A stretch of 53,497 bases of DNA. Origin: Propionibacteriaceae bacterium UBA6122 (GTDB lineage Bacteria; Actinomycetota; Actinomycetes; Propionibacteriales; Propionibacteriaceae). The notes under the pieces are model-generated. The model searched no databases and was not told the DNA's origin. It was given only the letters and a program-made list of their open reading frames with translations. Both the position numbers and the translations under genes were made by a program. Location: the NCBI GenBank assembly GCA_002428365.1, contig DIVW01000038.1:1-53497 (forward strand), in the 5' to 3' direction. This document shows positions 24,007-32,037 of the stretch, piece after piece; within the stretch, counting starts at the first letter, position 1; each line of letters opens with the position of its first letter.

Positions 24007-24340
24007 GCATTTCTCGGGTCGGTGGGCGGCTGATCGGCTTCTGACCACTACTGCACGCTGGCTGAGCTTGTCGAAGCCTCAGGGAACCGCGAGTCAGCTC
24101 AGTTGGGCCTGCCCAGAGACAGCCGGCCGAAGGGCCCACACGCCGACGATCCCAGGACCCTCGATCGAGCTCACCCCGATAAATATCTCTTTATCCCACC
24201 CACAACGAGAACGGTGTTCACGCCATCCTTGAGCGACCCGAGGGCGTCTGTCGAACCGATTGCAGGTTCGGCCGGCTCCCGCGGGGCCAGCCCAACCATC
24301 GCGCCGCCACGGCGCGCTACCCACTCCAGGAGGCAACACC
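24007..24340. other. Non-coding region before the patatin-lectin gene
   Basis: It contains one copy of the dispersed repeat (GCTGAGCTTGTCGAAGCCTC, 24061-24080, then AGGGA) and an AT-rich palindrome GATAAA-N6-TTTATC (24178-24195), unusual in this GC-rich sequence and 146 bases before the next start. The palindrome may be part of the promoter or an operator. No gene is seen. Confidence 0.5.
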
Positions 24341-26767
24341 ATGTCCACAGCTATCGTTCTCAGCGGCGGCGGCTCCCGCGGCGATTTCCAACTCGGCGCG
24401 CTCACCGCGCTGTATGAGGCCGGCATCAGGCCCGACATCATCTGCGGCACCTCGGTAGGTGCGCTAAACGCGTTGATGCTGACCCAAGGGGACAGCGGCC
24501 TAGACGATCTGCGCCGCATCTGGTTCGGGTTGCGGCGCAACGACCACATGTGGCTCTTCGAGGATTGGTGGCAGGAGGTGCACCCCGAGCTCCGTCAGGC
24601 GGTGGTCGGCGCGATGCTAGAAGACCCAAGCAGCGGCGACCCGGCCTCCATCGCTCTCGGCACCTTGGGCGGAGCTGGTCTCGGCTCGATGCTTGGGCCA
24701 GTTGGACTACTCGGCGGGGCGATGGTGGGGGCGGCCGTGGCCGGCGATTCCAACGCCGCGATCGCGGAGGCCTTCACCGGCGATGCCGTTCGCAAGCTGC
24801 TGGTGATCCTCCAGACCCGGGCCCGGGCCCTACTCAACCTTGACCCGATTCGCTCCCTGATGAGCGAGCGGGTGACCCAGGACAATTTCGCGGCCTTCGT
24901 CGCATCCGGCAAGAAACTGCGCCTGGCCACCGTCGGTCTGGAATCTGGAGAGCTGTGCTACGTGACCGAGACCGGCGACCTGCTGCGCCGGGATTCGCAG
25001 AGCCGGCTGGCCTCGGGCATCTCGCTGCTAGACGGGGCGATGGCCTCAGCCGCTATCGCCACGATTTTCCCGCCGGTGAACTTCGCCGGCGATGTCTGGG
25101 TGGACGGTGGGCACCGGGAGAACGTCCCCCTGCGCGCGGCCATCGACGCCGATCCAAACGTGACCGACGTCTATGTGATCCTCAGCGGGCCGATCGACCG
25201 GTGGAGCGCGGTCAACCGGACCGAGGATTCCCTGTTCGACCCGGCCGTGCCGAACTTCGAAGAGCGCACCATTCTCGACATCGCCAATCGCGCACTGCTG
25301 AGCATTCACCTCGACGAGATGGAGGCAGATGACGTGTACCCCGTGCTGGACAACAACAAGTCCGTGCGGATTCGGCTCATCCATCCGGACAACCCCACGC
25401 ACAACATCGTCACCATCGATCCGGAGCTGATTCGGGTGAACTACGACTACGGCTACCGCAGCGCCTGGGACGTCCTCAACGATGCCCCGGCGGCGCTACG
25501 CGAAGCCTCCACCCGGATCGCGGTGAACCAGGCCAGGGTTTCTCGGCTGCGCAAGCGGTCCTGGACCGGTATCGGGATCCCCTTTGCCGCCGAAATCGAC
25601 CCCTTGCTGAGCCAGGCCCAAGAGGCTGCCGCAACCCGAGAGGCCGCCGGGGCCCGGGTGGCTGGCACCCGCGGCGCAACCCCGTTTAGTACGGGTTCGG
25701 ACCTCGTGCCCGGCGAGCGACTGCTGCCCGATCAGTCACTGACGTCTCCGGACGGACGCTTCATGCTGATCCATCAAACCGACGGCCATCTCGTGGTCTA
25801 TCGCACGGCCGACAACAACCCGTTCGCTGAGGTCGTCTGGGCCAGCGGAGCTTTTGGCCACGAACCTGGCCTCTGCGTGATGCAGCCTGATGGCAACCTG
25901 GTGGTCTACGACGCAGCCCTGCAGCCTCGCTGGGCCTCCGGAACCCACGGCCAGCCGGGCCTGCACCTTCGGCTTCAGATTGACGGCCGGGTGGTCCTAC
26001 AAGACAGCGCGGGCCACGTTGCCTGGGACACTGCACGTGCTGGCCCTGACCCAGTGCCTGAAGTGCGCATCATCACGGTGGTGAACCAGTCAGCGGCCAA
26101 TCTGGTGTTGCGCTTCTTCAGCGCCGACGACAACGCCAAGGTGTTCACCCTCGGCGATGGCCTGCACACCGTGCCCGCCGGTGGCAGTCTGGCTTGGCCT
26201 CTGCCGTCCGGGTTCGGACAGGTGAAGGCCACATTCAATGGTCGCGACGACCGGATCATGGCTGCTGGGGAAAGCTTCACTTACGATGCCGACGTCAGGG
26301 TCCGAATCGTCAATGGCTCTCCTCGCGATATCGGCATCCGTATCTTCCGAGACTCCGATCCGGTGCGCGTGTTTGCACTGCCCGGCGGCGAGCTGAGCCT
26401 TCCGGCTGGTGGGGAAGCCTTCTGGACTTTCCCCGATGACATCGAGAAGGCCGTGCTGGTGATCCAGGGCCGTCAGGTTCAGGAAGCCGTTCGAGGCTCG
26501 CTGATTCGCTACGAGCAGGACGATCGGATCCTGGTGCGCAACCAATCCGATGGACGAGTCAACGCCAAGTTCTACAAGGACGACGACCGCCTGCGTTGGC
26601 TCACTCTCCCCGGCGGCGATTTGAATGTGGACGGCCAATCTGAGGCGTTCTACTCGGTGCCGACAGACGTGAGCGTGGTTCAGGTGGTCTTTGGCAACCG
26701 CACGGTGCGCGCCAACCTCGGCGACGTGCTGGTGGTTGGCCCCGACGGGTCGATCAACCGGGGCTAA
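24341..26767 (+). CDS. Patatin-like phospholipase fused to a B-lectin domain and three tail repeats
   Basis: 808 residues. Residues 1-350 are patatin: GGGSRG loop (9-14), nucleophile GTSVG (Ser38) and catalytic Asp255 in VDGG, so it should be active. There is a glycine-rich insert at about 105-135 (GTLGGAGLGSMLGPVGLLGG). Residues 455-566 form a bulb-type lectin domain with three blades carrying QTDGHLVVY, QPDGNLVVY and QIDGRVVLQ. The second matches QxDxNxVxY exactly; the others are altered. Residues about 575-800 are three repeats of some 75 residues (VRIITVVNQSAANLVLRFF, VRIVNGSPRDIGIRIF, ILVRNQSDGRVNAKFY), unknown to me. No signal peptide is visible. The ATG follows a perfect CAGGAGG. The gene is alone, with a hairpin after it. 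The function is unknown; a lipid-attacking, glycan-binding effector is an inference. Confidence 0.82.
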   Translation: MSTAIVLSGGGSRGDFQLGALTALYEAGIRPDIICGTSVGALNALMLTQGDSGLDDLRRIWFGLRRNDHMWLFEDWWQEVHPELRQAVVGAMLEDPSSGDPASIALGTLGGAGLGSMLGPVGLLGGAMVGAAVAGDSNAAIAEAFTGDAVRKLLVILQTRARALLNLDPIRSLMSERVTQDNFAAFVASGKKLRLATVGLESGELCYVTETGDLLRRDSQSRLASGISLLDGAMASAAIATIFPPVNFAGDVWVDGGHRENVPLRAAIDADPNVTDVYVILSGPIDRWSAVNRTEDSLFDPAVPNFEERTILDIANRALLSIHLDEMEADDVYPVLDNNKSVRIRLIHPDNPTHNIVTIDPELIRVNYDYGYRSAWDVLNDAPAALREASTRIAVNQARVSRLRKRSWTGIGIPFAAEIDPLLSQAQEAAATREAAGARVAGTRGATPFSTGSDLVPGERLLPDQSLTSPDGRFMLIHQTDGHLVVYRTADNNPFAEVVWASGAFGHEPGLCVMQPDGNLVVYDAALQPRWASGTHGQPGLHLRLQIDGRVVLQDSAGHVAWDTARAGPDPVPEVRIITVVNQSAANLVLRFFSADDNAKVFTLGDGLHTVPAGGSLAWPLPSGFGQVKATFNGRDDRIMAAGESFTYDADVRVRIVNGSPRDIGIRIFRDSDPVRVFALPGGELSLPAGGEAFWTFPDDIEKAVLVIQGRQVQEAVRGSLIRYEQDDRILVRNQSDGRVNAKFYKDDDRLRWLTLPGGDLNVDGQSEAFYSVPTDVSVVQVVFGNRTVRANLGDVLVVGPDGSINRG

Positions 26768-26773
26768 CCAAGC

Positions 26774-26808
26774 TGGCGCAGGTCGGACGCCCCCGCCGAC
26801 CTGCGCCA
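26774..26808 (+). terminator. Terminator hairpin after the patatin-lectin gene
   Basis: TGGCGCAGGTCGG (26774-26786) pairs perfectly with CCGACCTGCGCCA (26796-26808) around a 9-base loop. It begins 7 bases after the stop. There is no T-tract. Confidence 0.7.
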
Positions 26809-26961
26809 GGAACCGTCGGTTTCGATTGGCTGAGGCACCAAATCTCTTTTGATCGGGCTAGCGGACAAGGGCGACACCGGTAATGCTGGAAGTCCGCACC
26901 GTACGGGCACCGGGCAGTGCTGCTCGGCAAGTTGTGGCCCGTCCCTGGATGGAGGTTGCAC

Positions 26962-27594
26962 ATGTTTCGCTCGTTGGCCGTCCTGGCCCTTTGCGGCGCA
27001 CTCGCGCTGCCGTTGAGCTCCGTGCCCGCTCAGGCGGTCCCGCTGCCCACCCCCACCGTGACCAAGTCGCTGGACGTCGATGGTGATGGCAAAGCCGACA
27101 CCGTCGAGCTGTACAAGGTCGCCGCGACCCGCTACCTGCTCCAGGTGACCACCGCCACCAGAGTCTCGGGCGTCTTCTTCAAGTCCACCTTCCCCGAAGA
27201 CTGGGGTGAGCCCAACCCGTGGTTCGGTGCCGCCAAGCTCGACAAGGTCAAGGGCTACGAGCTGATGGTCTACCTGTGGGGCGGGGACGGCGTTGGTTTC
27301 GCCGTCTACACCTGGCGCTCGGGCCGATTGGTCACCGAGAAGGCGCCTGCTGCCCCGTTGGTGAAGGGCTGGTACCTGGGCGGCCAGGGCTATCGCTTCT
27401 TCACCAAAGGCAAGCGCTACGTCGATGTGTCGGCCCTGACCAGCAACGCCGCCGGCACCATTTGGTCGGGCAAGATCGTCCGCTCGGTCTGGAAAGCCGA
27501 TCACTGGGTGAAGGTGAGCACCCGCAAAGTGAAGCTCACCACCGCCAAGGCGGCGCCCTACCTCGGTTTCAACGGCGCCACCGTCGTTAGGTAG
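26962..27594 (+). CDS. Secreted protein with one VCBS/EF-hand-like domain
   Basis: 210 residues. A Sec signal peptide (MFRSLAVLALCGALALPL ... AQA, about residues 1-27) is followed by one domain. That domain begins with a calcium-loop-like DVDGDGKADTVEL and continues WFGAAKLDKVKGYELMVYLW, AVYTWRSGRLVTEKAPAAP, GYRFFTKGKRYVDV and IVRSVWKADHWVKVSTRKVKL. The DxDxDGxxD loop resembles FG-GAP/VCBS or dockerin loops. The neighbour at 27726 has the same domain plus a second one. The function is unknown. The ATG at 26962 is preceded by GGAGG, and the signal peptide fits only this start. Confidence 0.75.
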   Translation: MFRSLAVLALCGALALPLSSVPAQAVPLPTPTVTKSLDVDGDGKADTVELYKVAATRYLLQVTTATRVSGVFFKSTFPEDWGEPNPWFGAAKLDKVKGYELMVYLWGGDGVGFAVYTWRSGRLVTEKAPAAPLVKGWYLGGQGYRFFTKGKRYVDVSALTSNAAGTIWSGKIVRSVWKADHWVKVSTRKVKLTTAKAAPYLGFNGATVVR

Positions 27595-27608
27595 CCCACC
27601 CGAATCCA

Positions 27609-27656
27609 ACCGCAGGGCCGACGGAAACAGCGTTTCTTTTCCATCGACCCTGCGGT
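27609..27656 (+). terminator. Terminator between the two secreted-protein genes
   Basis: ACCGCAGGG (27609-27617) pairs with CCCTGCGGT (27648-27656). Inner GGAAA (about 27623) and TTTCC (about 27638) extend the stem. It starts 15 bases after the stop. Confidence 0.65.
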
Positions 27657-27725
27657 AGGTTGCTAGCACCCCCAAACCTGCTGCGCCGTAATAGTCGACC
27701 AGCGGGGGCTAGCCGGAGGATTTAA

Positions 27726-28913
27726 TTGAAGTCGAACGCCTTTGTCATTACCGCAACTTCGGTAGCCATCCTCTCTTCATCGGTTTGGAGTTTGCCTGCG
27801 AATGCGGTCCCGGCCGCGGCCCCCACTGTGGCACCCACGACCTTGGTCAAAACCGTGCGAGTCGATGTCGATGGCGACGGCAAGTCCGACACCGTTCAGC
27901 TGATCTCCCAAGGTGGAAGTCAGTTCCAACTGAAGGTGACCACGAAGAAGACCTCCGCCACGGTGGCTTTCACCTCCGTCCTGGATAGTCCCGACACGCC
28001 GGCCGGAGCCTGGTACGGCGCGGCGAAGCTCGACGCAGTCATGGGCAACGAGCTCATCGTCCGAGTCACCAAGCCCGACACCGGCGGAGACCTCGCGGTC
28101 TACACCTGGCGCAAAGGCCGACTAGTCGCCGCGAAAGCGCCAGCGGCTCCGACCCGCGCCGGGTGGTGGGTCTCCGACCTCCATGGCTTCCGCTTCTACA
28201 CCTCTGCTGGCCGTCACTACGCCGCAGTCGCCCAAATCGACAGCGCGAGCCGCAGCGGAATTCACAAAGCGCAGATCGTCCGCTCTGTGTGGCGCAATGG
28301 CAAGTGGGTGAAGTTCTCTTCAAAGAAGGTCAAGCTGAACGAAGCCGCGATTCGCCACTATCACGGCATCGAGGCCCCCTCCGTACTCACCGGACAAGCC
28401 AAGGTTGACGTCGACGGCGATGGCTTGCTCGACTCGGCCAGCATGCGCCGCCTGCCCGGCGACTACTGGGCGCTGAAGATCGTCACCGCCAAAGGGAAGG
28501 TGCTCACCCGCACCCAATCTCCGAAGAGGGACGACGGCGAATTGATTGGCTTCGCCACCCTGGACGGGGTGCCCGGCGCCGAACTGATCTTCAACGGTGA
28601 CGGCGACTCCTACACCTACGACGTGCTCACCTGGCGCAAAGGCAAGCTGGTCACCTCGCCGTCACCAGAGGGCCGCAAGGACTGGATGCAGAGCACCGAA
28701 GGCTCCCGCGAAAGCTACGAATTCTCTACCGTGAACCGTCAGCGCCAACTCGTTACCAACTGGCGCACTGAGTCGGTCACCGTCGAGTTTGTTCGCTACG
28801 CCTGGGTCACCGCCAAGTGGGTAAAGCAAGAGGCCTGGTCCGCGGACCTCGATGACGCCGCCATGCAAGCCCTCTGCCGCGGCTTCTGCGGCGTGGATAT
28901 GACGCGCCTCTGA
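27726..28913 (+). CDS. Secreted protein with two VCBS/EF-hand-like domains
   Basis: 395 residues. A signal peptide ending near PANAVPA is followed by two copies of the domain seen at 26962. The first begins DVDGDGKSDTVQL (about residue 46) and keeps YGAAKLDAVMGNELIV, AVYTWRKGRLVAAKAPAAP and IVRSVWRNGKWVKFSSKKVKL. The second begins DVDGDGLLDSASM (about residue 228) and is more divergent (DVLTWRKGKLVTSPS). The start is TTG at 27726, 5 bases after GGAGGA; no ATG or GTG fits the signal peptide as well. Gene duplication plus internal domain duplication is the simplest history. The function is unknown; the domain may bind calcium. Confidence 0.72.
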   Translation: MKSNAFVITATSVAILSSSVWSLPANAVPAAAPTVAPTTLVKTVRVDVDGDGKSDTVQLISQGGSQFQLKVTTKKTSATVAFTSVLDSPDTPAGAWYGAAKLDAVMGNELIVRVTKPDTGGDLAVYTWRKGRLVAAKAPAAPTRAGWWVSDLHGFRFYTSAGRHYAAVAQIDSASRSGIHKAQIVRSVWRNGKWVKFSSKKVKLNEAAIRHYHGIEAPSVLTGQAKVDVDGDGLLDSASMRRLPGDYWALKIVTAKGKVLTRTQSPKRDDGELIGFATLDGVPGAELIFNGDGDSYTYDVLTWRKGKLVTSPSPEGRKDWMQSTEGSRESYEFSTVNRQRQLVTNWRTESVTVEFVRYAWVTAKWVKQEAWSADLDDAAMQALCRGFCGVDMTRL

Positions 28914-28984
28914 ACCTCACCGGCACCCCGCTACTCCAGAATCTGGCCCCCCGGATCTGGTGCACCCGTAGCTGCTTGCGGGGA

Positions 28985-30676
28985 CTACTTCTGCAGTGGC
29001 TGCAGCGGCACCAGCGTGGGCCGGGAAACGTCGGCGAAGAAGTCGTTGCCTTTGTCGTCTACCACGATGAAGGCCGGGAAGTCCTCGACCTCGATCTTCC
29101 AGATGGCTTCCATGCCCAGCTCGGGGTATTCGAGCAGTTCGACCTTCTTGATGCAGTGCTGGGCCAGCACGGCGGCCGGGCCACCAATCGAGCCGAGGTA
29201 GAAACCTCCGTGCTTGGCGCAGGCGTCGGTGACCTGTTGGCTGCGATTGCCCTTGGCCACCATCACCATCGAACCGCCAGCAGCCTGGAACTGGTCGACA
29301 TAGGAATCCATCCGGCCAGCGGTGGTCGGCCCAAAGGAGCCGGACGCATAACCCTCAGGCGTCTTGGCCGGCCCGGCGTAGTAGACGGGGTGGTCCTTGA
29401 GGTACTGCGGCATCTCCTCGCCAGCGTCCAAGCGTTCCTTGATCTTGGCGTGCGCGATATCGCGAGCCACGATCAGGGTGCCGGTCAGCGCCAGCCGGGT
29501 CTTGACCGGGTGCTGACCCAACTCGGCCAGCACTTCAGCCATCGGACGACGCAGGTCGATCTTCACCGCGCCAGCCTCGGCACCGGCTTCGGCTTTGTGC
29601 TTGGCCAACTGCTCATCGGTCATCTCCGGCAGATAGTGCGCCGGTTCGAACTCGAGCTGTTCGATGAACACCCCATCGGGGGTGATCTTGCCCAGGCACT
29701 GCCGATCAGCCGAGCAGGACACCGCAATCGCCACCGGCAGGGACGCACCGTGCCGCGGCAGCCGGATCACCCGGACGTCATGGCAGAAGTATTTGCCGCC
29801 GAATTGCGCGCCGATGCCGAAGTTGCGGGTGAGCTCAAGCACCTGCTCTTCCAACTCGACATCCCGGAAGCCGTGAGCGCTCATCGAGCCGGACGTCGGC
29901 AAGGAATCCAGGTACTTTGCCGAGGCGTACTTGGCCGTCTTCAGGGCATATTCGGCCGAGGTGCCGCCGATCACGATCGCCAGGTGGTAGGGCGGGCAGG
30001 CGGCCGTCCCGAGGCTGCGCAGCTTCTCGTCCAGGAACTTCATCATCGAAGCCGGATTCAGGATCGCCTTGGTCTCTTGGTAGAGGTAGCTCTTGTTCGC
30101 TGAGCCGCCACCCTTGGCCATGAAGAGGAACTTGTAGGTGTTCTCGTGCCCGGCGGCGGTGTCGGCGTACAGCTCGATCTGAGCCGGCAGGTTGTTGCCG
30201 GTGTTCTTCTCTTCCCACATGGTGAGCGGAGCGTTCATCGAGTAGCGCAGGTTGAGCTTGGTGTAGGCCTCATACACGCCCTTGCTGAGCGGCATTTCGT
30301 CAGTGCCATTGGTGAGCACCTGCTGGCCGCGCTTGCCCATGATGATCGCGGTGCCGGTGTCCTGGCACATCGGCAGCACGCCGCCGGCGGAAATGTTCAC
30401 GTTTTTCATCAAGTCCAGCGCCACGAACTTGTCGTTGGCGCTCGCCTCGGGGTCGTCAAGGATCTTGCGCAGCTGCCGCAAATGCGCCGGACGCAGGTAG
30501 TGGGCGATGTCATGCATCGCGGTCGAGGCGAGCAACTCCAACGCCTCCGGAGCCACCTTCAGGAACTTCCGGCCGTCGGGGCCGTCCACGGTCTCGACAC
30601 CCTCGGTGGTGAGCAACCGATATTCGGTGGCGTCCCCACCGATCGGCAACAGGTCTTCGTAGCGGAACTCAGTCAT
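28985..30676 (-). CDS. fumA: Fumarate hydratase, class I (4Fe-4S)
   Basis: 563 residues, the one-chain class I form. The three likely iron-sulfur cysteines lie in LPMCQDTGTA, TAACPPYHLAIVIGG and AVSCSADRQC. The C-terminal beta domain carries PVYYAGPAKTPEGYASGSFGPTT and DSYVDQF. It interconverts fumarate and malate; class I enzymes are oxygen-sensitive, fitting a facultative or fermentative lifestyle. The ATG at 30676 (MTEFRYEDLLPIG) is chosen over a start 12 codons upstream because GAAGGAG-like sequence precedes it. It is a single leftward gene. A long frame on the other strand is a shadow. Confidence 0.93.
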   Translation of the reverse strand: MTEFRYEDLLPIGGDATEYRLLTTEGVETVDGPDGRKFLKVAPEALELLASTAMHDIAHYLRPAHLRQLRKILDDPEASANDKFVALDLMKNVNISAGGVLPMCQDTGTAIIMGKRGQQVLTNGTDEMPLSKGVYEAYTKLNLRYSMNAPLTMWEEKNTGNNLPAQIELYADTAAGHENTYKFLFMAKGGGSANKSYLYQETKAILNPASMMKFLDEKLRSLGTAACPPYHLAIVIGGTSAEYALKTAKYASAKYLDSLPTSGSMSAHGFRDVELEEQVLELTRNFGIGAQFGGKYFCHDVRVIRLPRHGASLPVAIAVSCSADRQCLGKITPDGVFIEQLEFEPAHYLPEMTDEQLAKHKAEAGAEAGAVKIDLRRPMAEVLAELGQHPVKTRLALTGTLIVARDIAHAKIKERLDAGEEMPQYLKDHPVYYAGPAKTPEGYASGSFGPTTAGRMDSYVDQFQAAGGSMVMVAKGNRSQQVTDACAKHGGFYLGSIGGPAAVLAQHCIKKVELLEYPELGMEAIWKIEVEDFPAFIVVDDKGNDFFADVSRPTLVPLQPLQK

Positions 30677-30740
30677 GTCACTCCTTCGCGCAACCGTCGC
30701 CCATCTTGGCACAAGCCGCGCGCCCGCCCGGCGAGAGTGA

Positions 30741-31091
30741 CTAATCCTTCCGACCTCTGGTGCTCAGCACCAGCATCGGGGCGATCAAAGCCGCGACCAA
30801 CCCGACCGCGGCATACAGCCGCATCAGTTCGGCACAAGCGGCCGAATGCACGACCGGCGGATTCCCGTACTCAGTGAGCACCAACAACGGGGCGCCACAC
30901 TCACCGCCAGCTGGCAGGGTGAGCGGAGTCACCAGCAGCCACAGCGATGCGAAGCTCGCCACGAAGGCGATCCCCAACCCGGTTCGTCGAATATTGGACG
31001 GCACCCGGCGCATTTCATCGATGATGCCGATGACCATCGCGATCGCGATACACCCCAGGGTTACCCACAAGGCAACCAGCACCCAGGTCAT
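30741..31091 (-). CDS. Small three-helix membrane protein
   Basis: 116 residues with three membrane segments: WVLVALWVTLGCIAIAMVIG, IAFVASFASLWLLVTPLTL and LYAAVGLVAALIAPMLVLS. A short extracellular loop contains two cysteines (GECGAP and SAACAEL) that could form a disulfide. No family is recognised. It is upstream of the fumarase gene on the same strand (64 bases apart), possibly co-transcribed. Coding potential is supported by the hydrophobic pattern only. Confidence 0.55.
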   Translation of the reverse strand: MTWVLVALWVTLGCIAIAMVIGIIDEMRRVPSNIRRTGLGIAFVASFASLWLLVTPLTLPAGGECGAPLLVLTEYGNPPVVHSAACAELMRLYAAVGLVAALIAPMLVLSTRGRKD

Positions 31092-31326
31092 CTCGCCCCT
31101 TCCGGACGCATCCCGACGCCGACTGCGGCGTACGAAAGCCCATCATTGCCTGCTAGCGCCCGCGGTGCCAGCCTTGACCACCTAACGGTGCGCGCGTCGG
31201 AGGCCAAAACGATTCAACGCAGCCGTGGTTGCCGATGCCCTACCATGAGGGAACGATCCACTGTGGTGGTTTCGTCGAGGTGCCGAAGCTGTTTATTAGA
31301 CAGCCGAGAATGATCGGGGTGTCCGA

Positions 31327-31746
31327 ATGGCCCGAGCCAGTGTCGGTCGTGACGCAAAGCCGCCGCGTCCGGTTCGGATCGGCTGTGACCTTGCCGATGC
31401 CGATGCCGTAGCGGAGTCGATCACCGCCTTTGGCGAACGCTATTTGAGCCGGGTTTACTCAGCGACCGAACGCGCCCAGACCGGCGAAGCGCCTGTTCGC
31501 CTGGCCGCGCGATTCGCCGGCAAAGAAGCAGTGCTCAAGGTGCTACGCAATTCCAGCGATATCCGCTACGACGAGATCGAGATCGTCCTCGACGCCGACG
31601 GTGCACCCTGGGTGCGGCTGGCGCCGCGGGCCCAGCAACGAGCAAACGCTGAGCAACTTGGCCCCATTGCCATTTCGCTGAGCCATGAACGCGGTATGGC
31701 GCTGGCTACCGCTGTCGCCATGCCGGACTACCAACCACTGCACTAG
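31327..31746 (+). CDS. Holo-[acyl-carrier-protein] synthase-like phosphopantetheinyl transferase
   Basis: 139 residues, the size of AcpS. The magnesium-binding residues are Asp21 in IGCDLADADAV and Glu67 in RFAGKEAVLKVL, and the C-terminal SLSHERGMALATA matches the AcpS ending. It moves 4'-phosphopantetheine from CoA to the serine of a carrier protein. Its position 27 bases before a carrier-protein gene suggests that this is the target. It could be a cluster-specific enzyme rather than the genome's housekeeping acpS. The ATG is 7 bases after GGGG. Confidence 0.8.
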   Translation: MARASVGRDAKPPRPVRIGCDLADADAVAESITAFGERYLSRVYSATERAQTGEAPVRLAARFAGKEAVLKVLRNSSDIRYDEIEIVLDADGAPWVRLAPRAQQRANAEQLGPIAISLSHERGMALATAVAMPDYQPLH

Positions 31747-31773
31747 TGCGGTAACAACAAAAAGGGGGAAAGG

Positions 31774-32037
31774 GTGTCTGAACACACCTATGGGGATCGG
31801 CTCGCAATCCGCGAGGCCCTGCAGCAGTTCGGTCGGCTCAACCGGCCGGTGGCCGAACTCGCCGATGAAACTGATCTGTTCAGTGTTGGGTTCACCTCGC
31901 ATGCCACGGTGAACGTAATGTTGGCCATCGAAGACGCCTTGGGAATCGAGTTCCCCGACGAATTGCTGAACCGCTCCACCTTCGTTTCCATCGAGGCACT
32001 CGCCAGCGCCATCGAGATCTCGCGGGGGCAGGCATGA
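31774..32037 (+). CDS. Acyl carrier protein for the amino acid:CP ligase pathway
   Basis: 87 residues, four-helix carrier-protein fold. The usual DSL phosphopantetheine motif is replaced: the attachment serine is Ser42 in VGFTSHATVNVML, as in carrier proteins paired with amino acid:CP ligases (TS-x-A-x-V instead of DSL-x-x-V). The start is GTG with AAAGGGGGAAAGG upstream, a strong site. The stop overlaps the next start (ATGA). It probably carries an aminoacyl thioester, not a fatty acid. It is cytoplasmic. Confidence 0.85.
   Translation: MSEHTYGDRLAIREALQQFGRLNRPVAELADETDLFSVGFTSHATVNVMLAIEDALGIEFPDELLNRSTFVSIEALASAIEISRGQA

Noticed and set aside
22555..24048. 497-residue frame opposite citrate synthase
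   Set aside because: An exact antisense shadow of a well-identified gene; high GC in the third codon position creates such frames.
28976..30103. 375-residue frame opposite fumarase
   Set aside because: Shadow of the class I fumarase gene; no recognisable motif.
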